Counted from the stretch's first letter, positions 7,385-13,675 are shown. The stretch: DNA of 15,075 bases from an uncultured Acinetobacter sp. (GCA_946623365.1 CAMORE010000042.1:1-15075); one strand, 5' to 3'. Translations and numbers: made by a program. Notes: a model not told the origin generated them from the sequence alone.

Positions 7385-7603
7385 CTAACCTTCTCTTTTT
7401 ATCGGGGTTAAATCATACCCTAATATATCTGCAATCAACAAAACTTCATTATAAGTAATGGTTCCCTGAGATAACTTTCGGGAAAGACCGGATGGAGCAA
7501 GGGTTTTTCCGATTCTATTTTTTAGCATATCGGCTAATTGTTTTTGTGTCATACATTCTCGTGTAAGAAGCAGCTGTACCAGTTCTTTTGCATTTAATCT
7601 CAT
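7385..7603 (-). CDS. Small XRE-like helix-turn-helix protein (72 aa)
   Basis: This is a single-domain DNA-binding protein, probably an autoregulatory repressor (inferred). The HTH reads TQKQLADMLKN (helix 2, about residues 19-29) followed by a recognition helix in SGLSRKLSQG (about 38-47). ITYNEVLLIADILGYDLTPI then completes the fold. The longer loop between helices (RIGKTLAP) resembles small HTH proteins of Firmicutes and phages. There is no effector domain. It diverges from the 66-aa gene at 7760 and their -35 boxes overlap. A TTGTCA/TATAAT promoter ends 6 nt before the ATG and no Shine-Dalgarno is present, so a leaderless mRNA is likely. Its specific target cannot be read from the sequence. 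Confidence 0.75.
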   Translation of the reverse strand: MRLNAKELVQLLLTRECMTQKQLADMLKNRIGKTLAPSGLSRKLSQGTITYNEVLLIADILGYDLTPIKREG

Positions 7604-7609
7604 AATGTA

Positions 7610-7638
7610 ATTATATATATTTAATATTTTATTGACAA
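7610..7638 (-). promoter_or_regulatory. Sigma70-type promoter of the HTH gene (7385-7603)
   Basis: On the minus strand TTGTCA (7638-7633) and a perfect TATAAT (7615-7610) are separated by exactly 17 bp. Only TACATT lies between the -10 and the ATG, so the transcript would begin at or next to the start codon. The -35 overlaps that of the plus-strand promoter at 7632-7660. Confidence 0.65.
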
Positions 7639-7660
7639 ATTTGATAACATTTGCTAATAT
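7632..7660 (+). promoter_or_regulatory. Sigma70-type promoter of the 66-aa gene
   Basis: Consensus TTGACA (7632-7637), a 17-bp spacer and TAATAT (7655-7660) with an upstream TGC (extended -10) form a strong promoter. The predicted start near 7667 leaves a leader of about 93 nt. The -35 shares six bases with the opposing promoter. Confidence 0.6.
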
Positions 7661-7664
7661 AATT

Positions 7665-7696
7665 ATTATTAATGATAATTATATATTATTGATAAT
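7665..7696. promoter_or_regulatory. Candidate operator dyads in the divergent region
   Basis: Two related dyads follow the plus-strand -10: ATTAT-TAATG-ATAAT (7665-7679) and ATTAT-TG-ATAAT (7685-7696). They would lie around or just after the transcript start of the 66-aa gene, a position suited to repression by the divergent HTH protein. The region is extremely AT-rich, so such dyads arise easily by chance. Confidence 0.25.
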
Positions 7697-7759
7697 ATTA
7701 TAAAATTATTTTTTCTTAACAATTTTGTTTTTTATTACATAAAAAGGAATATTAAAATT

Positions 7760-7960
7760 ATGGATAAAGAAATGATTTTTAAAAATTTAACATTAATAAA
7801 AGACAACATTGACTATATTTCTTCTGCAATAGAAATAGTTGCTAATTCTTGTATTTATAATGAAAATTTTTCTGAATATGATGTTTTAAAGGATGTTTTA
7901 CAAAGAAGCTATAAAATCTTTGAAAATGTCGATGATGTCTTAGTAAAATTGAACATATAA
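7760..7960 (+). CDS. Hypothetical 66-aa acidic protein
   Basis: I do not recognise this protein. It is predicted to be mostly helical and acidic, with heptad-like spacing of hydrophobic residues (MIFKNLTLIKDNIDYISSAI; DVLKDVLQRSYKIFENVDDV). It has a single Cys and no signal peptide or membrane segment. It is supported as a gene by a strong promoter at 7632-7660, AAGGA about 12 nt before the ATG, and a hairpin after the stop. Divergence from a small HTH protein suggests it is the regulated partner of that protein, such as an antirepressor, antitoxin-like or adaptor protein. None of these is demonstrated. Confidence 0.55.
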   Translation: MDKEMIFKNLTLIKDNIDYISSAIEIVANSCIYNENFSEYDVLKDVLQRSYKIFENVDDVLVKLNI

Positions 7961-7993
7961 TATGTATATGTTTCTTTTTAAAACTACATATAC
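7954..7993 (+). terminator. Possible weak terminator after the 66-aa gene
   Basis: GTATATGT (7964-7971) and ACATATAC (7986-7993) form an 8-bp AT-rich stem around a T-rich loop. An overlapping small dyad CATAT-A-ATATG covers 7954-7964. There is no T-tract after the stem, so termination would be weak. Confidence 0.25.
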
Positions 7994-8017
7994 AACACTA
8001 ACGTCATACATAACAAC

Positions 8018-8065
8018 AATCGTGAAAATTATACTATTTTAAAACTCAATCGTGACAAAATTCAC
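8018..8065. promoter_or_regulatory. Rex-like operator and upstream half-site of the hydrogenase operon
   Basis: GTGA-N6-TCAC (8052-8065) ends at the base before the promoter -35. Against the Rex consensus TTGTGAA-N4-TTCACAA, positions 8050-8067 match at 10 of 14 bases. Rex is an NADH/NAD+-sensing repressor known to control fermentation and hydrogenase genes in Clostridia and Thermotoga. The 9-mer CAATCGTGA occurs at both 8018-8026 and 8048-8056, 30 bp apart (about three helical turns), so a second weaker site may exist. A CRP/FNR-family protein could also recognise GTGA-N6-TCAC. Confidence 0.4.
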
Positions 8066-8094
8066 TTGTTTCAAAACTTTCTCTATGGTATATT
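8066..8094 (+). promoter_or_regulatory. Promoter of the hydrogenase operon
   Basis: TTGTTT (8066-8071), a 17-bp spacer and TATATT (8089-8094) with TGG just upstream (extended -10) form a good sigma70-type promoter. The transcript start is predicted near 8101, leaving a leader of about 36 nt that carries TAGGAG before the hydC ATG. Confidence 0.6.
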
Positions 8095-8136
8095 ATTATT
8101 GTGTTTTTATATATTCTGGAATGTAGGAGAAAATAA

Positions 8137-8637
8137 ATGACTGAAACAAAAGAGAGAATTGATTTCAAAGTCGTTGATGAGATTATGAAATCTTTTGAGT
8201 ACAAAAAATCGTACTTAATTGCTATGTTGCAAAAGGTTCAAGAAGTTTTCAGATATCTCCCCGAAGATGCAATGACATACATCGGAGAGCATATTGACGG
8301 ACTTTCACCGGCTACGGTATACGGGGTTGCAACTTTTTATGCACAGTTTTCATTAGAACCAAAGGGTAAATATGAAATCAGGGTTTGTGACGGAACAGCC
8401 TGTCACGTTCGTGGTTCTATGCCTGTATTAAACGCAATCAGAAACAAATTAAAACTAAAAGAAGGACAAACAACCTGTGATAACGGTTTGTTCTCATTAG
8501 AAATTGTTAGCTGTTTGGGAGCTTGCGGTCTTGCTCCTGTTTGCATGATAAATGATAAGGTATATCCTCAGATGACCTCTGATGCAATAAGCGTAATTCT
8601 TGACACACTTATGAAAGAAGAAGGGGGAGCTGCATAA
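8137..8637 (+). CDS. hydC: NADH-linked [FeFe]-hydrogenase gamma subunit, NuoE-like
   Basis: This 166-aa protein is a NuoE/HydC-type thioredoxin-like ferredoxin. It is the [2Fe-2S] electron-transfer subunit that partners the flavin subunit encoded next door. The N-terminal helical part (YLIAMLQKVQEVFRYLP, then LSPATVYGVATFYAQF) is typical of the family. The cluster ligands are Cys84 and Cys89 (CDGTAC), then Cys126 and Cys130 (CLGAC), the standard C-x4-C...C-x3-C pattern. TAGGAG lies 6 nt before the ATG. Its TAA overlaps the next gene's ATG (TAATG), so translation is probably coupled. It is the first gene of the operon behind the promoter at 8066-8094. By itself it could also be NuoE of complex I, but the HydA neighbour argues for a hydrogenase. 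Confidence 0.9.
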   Translation: MTETKERIDFKVVDEIMKSFEYKKSYLIAMLQKVQEVFRYLPEDAMTYIGEHIDGLSPATVYGVATFYAQFSLEPKGKYEIRVCDGTACHVRGSMPVLNAIRNKLKLKEGQTTCDNGLFSLEIVSCLGACGLAPVCMINDKVYPQMTSDAISVILDTLMKEEGGAA

Positions 8638-10490
8638 TGACATTAAATATAAACATTAAAGAAGAACAAAATAAAGCTCAAGAGCATATTAAAGAGCAAG
8701 GTTTGAGAGTTCTTGTTTGTGCAGGAACAGGATGTGTTGCTAACGGTTCTCTTAAAGTTATAGAAAAATTCAGAGAATTAGGCGCAAATGTTTCTACTCT
8801 TACTGATTACGATAAAATGACAATTGTTCCGACAGGATGTCATGGTTTTTGTGAGCAGGGTGTTCTGGTTATTATACCTGACAAACACGTAACTTATATA
8901 AAAGTTAAAGAAACTGACGTTGAAGAAATTTTTGAAAGTCATATAAAAAACGGTCAACCTGTAGAAAGACTTTTATACAAAGACCCTAAAACAGGTGAAG
9001 CTGTTCACAGAAATGACGATATTAATTTCTATGCAAAACAAACTCGTACAGCACTCAAAAACTGCGGTAAAATTAACGCTGAATCAATAGAAGAGGCTAT
9101 TGCAGTAAGAGGGTATGAGGCGTTAGCTAAAGTTATAGAAGAAAATAACCCTGATGGCGTTATTGATACAATTACAAAATCCGGTTTAAGAGGAAGAGGA
9201 GGCGGAGGCTTCCCAACCGGTATGAAATGGAAATTCACTGCTGCAAACAGAGGAGGTAAATCCTACGTAGTATGTAATGGTGATGAAGGTGACCCAGGTG
9301 CATTTATGGATCGTTCCGTTATGGAAGGTGACCCGCATAAGCTTCTTGAAGGTATGGCAATTGCAGGTTTTGCAATCGGAGCAGATGAAGCATATATTTA
9401 CGTTCGTGCAGAATATCCGCTTGCAATCAAGCGTTTAAGAAAAGCAATTGCTGATGCGGAAGAAAAGAATTTTCTGGGCAAAAATATCATGGGAAGTGAT
9501 TTCTCATTTACAATTCACATTAAAGAAGGTGCAGGAGCATTTGTTTGCGGTGAAGAAACAGCTCTTATTGCATCTATTGAAGGCGAAAGAGGTATGCCTC
9601 GTCCGAAACCGCCGTTCCCTGCGAATAAAGGTTTATTTGGAAGACCTACATTAATTAATAACGTAGAAACGCTTGCAAACGTTCCTTTGATTATACTTAA
9701 CGGTGCAGAATGGTTCTCATCAATGGGATGTGAAACTTCTAAAGGAACAAAAACATTTGCTCTTACAGGCGAAGTAAATAATACAGGTCTTATAGAAGTT
9801 CCTATGGGCACTACTTTAAGACAAATTATATTTGACATAGGCGGCGGTATAAGAGGCGGTAAGAAATTTAAAGCCGTTCAAATCGGAGGCCCGTCAGGCG
9901 GTTGTTTAACAGAAGAACACTTGGATATTTCTATGGACTATGATTCTTTAATCAAAGCAGGTGCAATGGTTGGTTCAGGCGGTCTTGTTGTTATGGCTGA
10001 AGATACTTGTATGGTTGAAGTTGCTAGATTTTTCATGAACTTTACAAAGAATGAATCTTGCGGTAAATGCGTTCCATGTAGAGAAGGTACCAAAAACATG
10101 CTTAAGATTTTAGAAAAAATCGTTGCAGGTAAAGGCGAAATGGAAGATTTAGACAGACTGGAACAATTGGCTCTTACCGTAAAAGACGGTTCTCTTTGCG
10201 GATTAGGCAAAACTGCTCCAAACCCTGTTCTTTCAACTCTAAAATACTTCAAAGATGAGTACATTGCACACATTCGCGACCATAAATGTCCGGCAGGTGT
10301 TTGTACCGCTATGAAGAAAATTTCTATTGATCCCGAAAAATGTAAGGGTTGTACAAAATGTGCAAGAACTTGTCCTGTTGGTGCAATAGAAGGAACAGTT
10401 AAAAACCCTCACAAGATTGATCAATCAAAATGTATCAAGTGCGAGGCTTGTTTGAACGCTTGTCCGTTTAAGGCAATTTCTAAAGAATAG
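8637..10490 (+). CDS. hydB: NADH-linked [FeFe]-hydrogenase beta (flavin) subunit, NuoF-like
   Basis: This 617-aa protein is the FMN- and NAD(H)-binding subunit, longer than plain NuoF because of extra domains at both ends. An N-terminal thioredoxin-like [2Fe-2S] domain has Cys28, Cys33, Cys68 and Cys72. The NuoF core starts with the glycine-rich loop GLRGRGGGGFPTG (from 183), continues with CNGDEGDPGAFMDRSVMEGD and an SLBB region, and ends in a [4Fe-4S] site (Cys475, 478, 481 and 521). The C-terminus adds two ferredoxin-type [4Fe-4S] clusters (Cys569/572/575/579 and Cys599/602/605/609). This layout matches HydB of trimeric HydABC hydrogenases, including electron-bifurcating ones, and HndC-type subunits. 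The start codon overlaps the hydC stop. The two reactions, plain NADH oxidation and ferredoxin-dependent bifurcation, cannot be told apart from this sequence alone. Confidence 0.93.
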   Translation: MTLNINIKEEQNKAQEHIKEQGLRVLVCAGTGCVANGSLKVIEKFRELGANVSTLTDYDKMTIVPTGCHGFCEQGVLVIIPDKHVTYIKVKETDVEEIFESHIKNGQPVERLLYKDPKTGEAVHRNDDINFYAKQTRTALKNCGKINAESIEEAIAVRGYEALAKVIEENNPDGVIDTITKSGLRGRGGGGFPTGMKWKFTAANRGGKSYVVCNGDEGDPGAFMDRSVMEGDPHKLLEGMAIAGFAIGADEAYIYVRAEYPLAIKRLRKAIADAEEKNFLGKNIMGSDFSFTIHIKEGAGAFVCGEETALIASIEGERGMPRPKPPFPANKGLFGRPTLINNVETLANVPLIILNGAEWFSSMGCETSKGTKTFALTGEVNNTGLIEVPMGTTLRQIIFDIGGGIRGGKKFKAVQIGGPSGGCLTEEHLDISMDYDSLIKAGAMVGSGGLVVMAEDTCMVEVARFFMNFTKNESCGKCVPCREGTKNMLKILEKIVAGKGEMEDLDRLEQLALTVKDGSLCGLGKTAPNPVLSTLKYFKDEYIAHIRDHKCPAGVCTAMKKISIDPEKCKGCTKCARTCPVGAIEGTVKNPHKIDQSKCIKCEACLNACPFKAISKE

Positions 10491-10494
10491 CAAA

Positions 10495-10630
10495 AAGTGA
10501 CTAAGTGACTGGGTGATTAAGTGAATAAGTGATTTAAATTCGCTTCGCTCATAAAACTCAAGAAAAACGTATTACAATGAATTATGTTAAAACTCACTTA
10601 GTCACCTAATCGCTTAATCACTCAATCACT
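10495..10630. repeat. Inverted array of 8-bp AAGTGATT-type units between hydB and hydA
   Basis: The left arm (10495-10535) has five 8-bp units of the form AGTGACTA, AGTGACTG, GGTGATTA, AGTGAATA, AGTGATTT. The right arm (10588-10630) has five units of the complementary type (CACTTAGT, CACCTAAT, CGCTTAAT, CACTCAAT, CACTA), in register with the left. The two arms could form an imperfect stem of about 40 bp around a roughly 50-nt loop. It fills most of the 159-bp gap inside the operon and is related to the element at 257-339. Unlike there, a Shine-Dalgarno (AAAGG, 10636-10640) remains on the hydA side. Confidence 0.7.
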
Positions 10631-10649
10631 AAAAAAAAGGAAAAATAAA

Positions 10650-12425
10650 ATGACTGAAGATAAAAAAACATTAACAATAGAAGGCAAAGAGGTTGAATTT
10701 ACCAATGAACCGAATTTGCTTGAAGTAATCAGGAAAGCCGGCATGAATGTTCCTACATTATGTTACAGACCTGACTTAACTTCATTTGGCGCATGCAGAA
10801 TGTGCGTTGTAGAAGTTGAATATCCTAACGGCAGAAAGATGATTAACTCATCTTGTACAATGCCTCCTGAAGCAGGAATAAAAGTTCACTTAAATACAGA
10901 AAAAGTTAGAAACATCAGAAAAATGGTTCTTGAACTTTTACTTGCAAATCACGACAGAGAATGTACTACATGTGATAAGTCAGGTTCTTGCGAACTTCAA
11001 AAATACTCTGAAGAGTATGGTATCAAACACGTTAAACAATATGCACAGCGTGATGTTATGACAAAAGTTGATGACAGTTCTTGTGCATTGGTTCGTGATA
11101 ACAACAAATGTATTCTTTGCGGAGCTTGTGTAAGAGCTTGTAACGAGCATCAAGGTTTACAAGTGTTAGGTTTTGCAAACAGAGGAAGTAAAACCGTTGT
11201 TGAACCTATGGCAGGCAGACCGCTCGGACAAAGTGAATGTATTAATTGCGGTCAGTGTGCAGCTGTTTGTCCTACAGGTGCCTTAACAATCAATTCTACA
11301 CAACTTGATGATGTATGGAAAGCTATTACAAATCCTGAAAAGAAAGTAGTAGTCCAATTTGCGCCATCAGTACGTGTAGCTATCGGTGAAATGTTCGGAC
11401 TTGATGCAGGCGTTAATTCAACTAAGAAAATTAACGCAGCACTCAGAAGAATTGGTTTTGATTTAGTATTTGATACCAACTTCTCTGCTGATTTAACAAT
11501 TATGGAAGAAGCTCATGAATTTTTAGACAGATTACAAAACGGAGGCAAATTACCGTTATTTACATCTTGTTGTCCGGGATGGGTTCGTTTCTTAGAAACA
11601 CAACACCCCGATATGCTTGACCATCTTTCAAGTTGTAAATCACCTCAAGGTATGATGGGAAGAATAATCAGAGAGTATGTTCCTCAATATTACGAAGATA
11701 TTACGCCGGAAAATCTTGTAAGCGTATCAATCATGCCTTGTACCGCTAAAAAATATGAAGCAAAGAGAGAACAATTCAAGATGGAAGACGGACGTCAAGA
11801 AATTGATTATGTTTTAACAACTCAAGAACTTGGCAGAATGATTAAAGGTGCAGGAATTGATTTTGCATCTATTGAAGGTGAAGAACCTGACTCACCGTTC
11901 GGCAAATACACAGGTGCAGGTACAATCTTTGGTGTATCTGGCGGTGTAGCAGAAGCTGCCGCAAGAACAGCATATGAAGTTGCAACCGGTGAAACTCTTC
12001 AAAATGTTGTTATTGATGATATGCGCGGAACCAAGAGAGTTAAAACAGTTGAACTTGATTTAAAAGGAACAAAGATTAAAGTTAAAATTGTTAATACTCT
12101 TCGCGAAGCAGAGAAATGCATGAGAGAAATCAAAGAAGGAAAAGCAGATTATCAGCTTCTTGAAGTTATGGCATGCCCCGGCGGATGTATTAACGGCGGC
12201 GGTCAACCTCAAAGCTGCAATGATTCTAATATTAAGGAACTTCGTGCTCAAGGCTTGTATACTGACGATGCAACAGGCGAATGGAGAAAATCTCACGAAA
12301 ATCCTGAAATAAAAGAATTATATGCAAAGCATTTAGAAAAACCAAACTCTCATAAAGCTCATGAACTCTTACATACAACATATGTAAATAAGAGAACAAA
12401 TTGCTATATCTCTGTTGGTGAATAA
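10650..12425 (+). CDS. hydA: [FeFe]-hydrogenase catalytic subunit
   Basis: This 591-aa protein catalyses 2H+ + 2e- = H2 at the H-cluster, in the cytoplasm with HydB and HydC. Domains in order: a plant-type [2Fe-2S] domain (Cys38, 49, 52, 69); a His-ligated [4Fe-4S] cluster (His101, Cys105, 108, 114); two ferredoxin-type [4Fe-4S] clusters (Cys154/157/160/164 and Cys197/200/203/207); and the H-cluster domain. The three H-cluster motifs are intact: TSCCPGW (305-311, Cys307 the likely proton-transfer residue and Cys308 a ligand), MPCTAKKYE (Cys364) and MACPGGC (Cys509, Cys513). The small-subunit region ends in HTTYVNKR and a short tail, without the extra C-terminal [2Fe-2S] domain of Thermotoga HydA. 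The HydEFG maturases that build the cluster are not in this window. AAAGG lies 9 nt before the ATG. Confidence 0.97.
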   Translation: MTEDKKTLTIEGKEVEFTNEPNLLEVIRKAGMNVPTLCYRPDLTSFGACRMCVVEVEYPNGRKMINSSCTMPPEAGIKVHLNTEKVRNIRKMVLELLLANHDRECTTCDKSGSCELQKYSEEYGIKHVKQYAQRDVMTKVDDSSCALVRDNNKCILCGACVRACNEHQGLQVLGFANRGSKTVVEPMAGRPLGQSECINCGQCAAVCPTGALTINSTQLDDVWKAITNPEKKVVVQFAPSVRVAIGEMFGLDAGVNSTKKINAALRRIGFDLVFDTNFSADLTIMEEAHEFLDRLQNGGKLPLFTSCCPGWVRFLETQHPDMLDHLSSCKSPQGMMGRIIREYVPQYYEDITPENLVSVSIMPCTAKKYEAKREQFKMEDGRQEIDYVLTTQELGRMIKGAGIDFASIEGEEPDSPFGKYTGAGTIFGVSGGVAEAAARTAYEVATGETLQNVVIDDMRGTKRVKTVELDLKGTKIKVKIVNTLREAEKCMREIKEGKADYQLLEVMACPGGCINGGGQPQSCNDSNIKELRAQGLYTDDATGEWRKSHENPEIKELYAKHLEKPNSHKAHELLHTTYVNKRTNCYISVGE

Positions 12426-12442
12426 TATAAAAAATAAACACT

Positions 12443-12495
12443 CATAAAATAAACATGGGTACGATAGTTTTATCGCATCCATGTTTTATTTTATG
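12443..12495 (+). terminator. Intrinsic terminator of the hydrogenase operon
   Basis: CATAAAATAAACATGG (12443-12458) pairs with CCATGTTTTATTTTATG (12479-12495) with one bulged base. The inner part adds a second stem, CGATA/TATCG. The T-rich right arm lies 18 nt or more after the hydA stop, and the A-rich left arm makes it potentially bidirectional. Confidence 0.7.
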
Positions 12496-12704
12496 CATAA
12501 AGCAATAAATTAATTGTCTGACATAATGACAAAAATTATACAGGACTATTGCTGTAAGTGTCCTTAAATCTTTACTATGCAGTGGCTTTAGCCATTTATT
12601 TACCCCTCACCCTAACCCTCTCCCACAAGGGGCGAGGGAATCTCTGCCACGCTTATTCGTTAAATTCGCTTGAGTACTGTATTATACATAAATCAACATG
12701 ACAG
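12496..12704. other. Gene-free stretch with two small hairpins and a dispersed repeat
   Basis: No convincing ORF is seen here. AGGAC/GTCCT (12542-12546 and 12560-12564) and TGGC-TTTA-GCCA (12583-12594) are two adjacent small hairpins. They could be the end of a lost mobile element or part of a small RNA, with no further support. The 39-bp GC-rich repeat lies immediately after them. Confidence 0.35.
12602..12640. repeat. GC-rich dispersed repeat, copy identical to 70-108
   Basis: This 39-bp element is identical over its whole length to 70-108 and lies in the same orientation. Perfect identity at two sites 12.5 kb apart in an AT-rich genome implies recent spread or gene-conversion-like maintenance. 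Confidence 0.75.
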
Positions 12705-12926
12705 CTATTTATCAAAAAAATTCTTGACAGGTACATTAAAATATTCTGCAATCTCAATCAATTTCTTTAAGCTTATAAATCTTTCGCATCGCTCTACATG
12801 ACCGATAAATTTGCTGTTTACATCTAATATTTCGGACAGTTTTTCTTGCGAAATATTTGCTTTTTGTCTATATTTTCTAACATTTTTACCTATTGTGCGA
12901 TAAGTTTCATCATTTAAACTTGACAT
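12705..12926 (-). CDS. XRE-family helix-turn-helix regulator (73 aa)
   Basis: This single-domain Cro/CI-type DNA-binding protein has an HTH that reads ANISQEKLSEILDVNSKFIGHVERCER (about residues 23-49), followed by the family's closing helices SLKKLIEIAEYFNVPVKNFFD. The length is typical of stand-alone XRE repressors. It is transcribed divergently from the HAD-like gene at 12992, and a perfect 12-bp dyad between them is a plausible operator. Upstream of the ATG there is no Shine-Dalgarno. A TATAAA (12940-12935 on the minus strand) lies 8 nt before it, so the transcript may be nearly leaderless. A control role over its neighbour is inferred from position only. Confidence 0.82.
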   Translation of the reverse strand: MSSLNDETYRTIGKNVRKYRQKANISQEKLSEILDVNSKFIGHVERCERFISLKKLIEIAEYFNVPVKNFFDK

Positions 12927-12949
12927 AGGTACATTTTATATTCTATGCT
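12920..12949 (+). promoter_or_regulatory. Possible promoter of the HAD-like gene
   Basis: Consensus TTGACA (12920-12925) is followed after 18 bp by TATGCT (12944-12949, 4 of 6 matches). The -35 overlaps the start codon of the divergent HTH gene, and the dyad at 12947-12974 would cover the -10 edge and the transcript start. The -10 is weak. Confidence 0.35.
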
Positions 12950-12974
12950 TATATAGCACTACTGCTATATAAGC
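12947..12974. promoter_or_regulatory. Perfect 12-bp dyad, candidate operator
   Basis: GCTTATATAGCA (12947-12958) and TGCTATATAAGC (12963-12974) are exact inverted repeats separated by CTAC. The dyad lies between a divergent XRE regulator and the HAD-like gene, overlapping the region where the latter's transcription should begin. An XRE dimer site is the simplest reading. No T-tract follows, so it is not a terminator. Confidence 0.6.
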
Positions 12975-12991
12975 ACTATTGTGAGGTAGTT

Positions 12992-13333
12992 ATGATATCA
13001 GGCAAAAAGAAAATTCTTTTAGATTTAGACGGGGTTCTTAATGAATATGGCGAAACTTCGTATGATGAAAATTATATTCCAAAAATAAAACATGGTGCTA
13101 TAGATTTTATCCGTTCATTAAGTGAAATCGGTGAATTGTATTTATTTACGTCAAGAAATTTAAAATTAACAGCAAAATGGTTATTTGAAAACAATATCGA
13201 CGGTTATTTTAATGACATAACCAATATAAAAATTCCGTCATACTTATATATTGATGACAGGTGCGTTTGTTTTAAAGGGAATTATGCTCAAACACTGGAG
13301 GAAATAAAAAATTTTAAAGTACATTGGCAGTAA
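12992..13333 (+). CDS. Small HAD-superfamily phosphatase-like protein
   Basis: This 113-aa protein has the four HAD motifs: DLDG (Asp11 the expected nucleophile, Asp13 the acid/base), Thr53 in LFTSRN, Lys80 in TNIKIP, and the metal-binding pair Asp88-Asp89 in YIDDR. It is a minimal, nearly cap-less HAD fold. The pattern IPKIKHGAIDFI...FTSRN...YIDDRCVCFKG resembles small HAD hydrolases scattered among gut bacteria and phages whose substrates are mostly unknown; phosphomonoesters, possibly nucleotides or sugar phosphates, are likely. GAGGT lies 4 nt before the ATG. It is divergent from an XRE regulator and converges on another HTH gene (13352) with an 18-bp gap. Confidence 0.82.
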   Translation: MISGKKKILLDLDGVLNEYGETSYDENYIPKIKHGAIDFIRSLSEIGELYLFTSRNLKLTAKWLFENNIDGYFNDITNIKIPSYLYIDDRCVCFKGNYAQTLEEIKNFKVHWQ

Positions 13334-13351
13334 AGGAAAAATACTAAAAAA

Positions 13352-13675
13352 TTATTCAATACTTTTACTTGCTATATATAAAGATTTTATTTTTTCATTT
13401 GATAGAGTGTTTATAATTTGATGTAATTCTATCTTCATTTCTTCTGTTGTTTTGTGATTTCCGAATTCAAAAAAGTTATTTATATCACATTTAAGTGCAG
13501 CTGCGAGTAAAGTCATCGTTTCCGGTGTCGGAAAGCTTTTTCCTAATTCTATTAAGGATATTTGCCTTTGCGTCCTGTCAATCTCAACCGAAAGCTCTTC
13601 CTGTGATAATTTTTGCTTAAGGCGATAGAACTTTACCTTCTCTCCAAACAACTTTTTGAGTTCATTTCCGTTCAT
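13352..13675 (-). CDS. XRE-family helix-turn-helix regulator (107 aa)
   Basis: This Cro/CI-type regulator has its HTH at LKQKLSQEELSVEIDRTQRQ and ISLIELGKSFPTPETMTLLA, then a helical tail (EEMKIELHQIINTLSNEKIK) likely used for dimerisation. The frame stays open to an earlier ATG at 13732, which would give 126 aa. That extension (MFNCLNYDFIIVKRGCYIF) does not look like family sequence. A TATAAT on the minus strand at 13706-13701 would start transcription near 13694, inside the extension, with AGAGG (13693-13689) following. I therefore prefer the ATG at 13675. It is divergent from the glycosyltransferase gene at 13807. Whether it controls that cluster is unknown. Confidence 0.78.
   Translation of the reverse strand: MNGNELKKLFGEKVKFYRLKQKLSQEELSVEIDRTQRQISLIELGKSFPTPETMTLLAAALKCDINNFFEFGNHKTTEEMKIELHQIINTLSNEKIKSLYIASKSIE

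Noticed and set aside
9515..9838. Minus-strand frame of 107 codons inside hydB
   Set aside because: It lies wholly within a confidently identified NuoF-like gene, has no family resemblance, and arises from the codon bias of the real gene. Other antisense frames in pnp, hydB, hydA and mfd were left out for the same reason.
8137..10490. NuoE/NuoF of respiratory complex I
   Set aside because: HydB carries an extra N-terminal [2Fe-2S] domain and two C-terminal [4Fe-4S] clusters, and hydA follows in the same operon. No other nuo genes are present.
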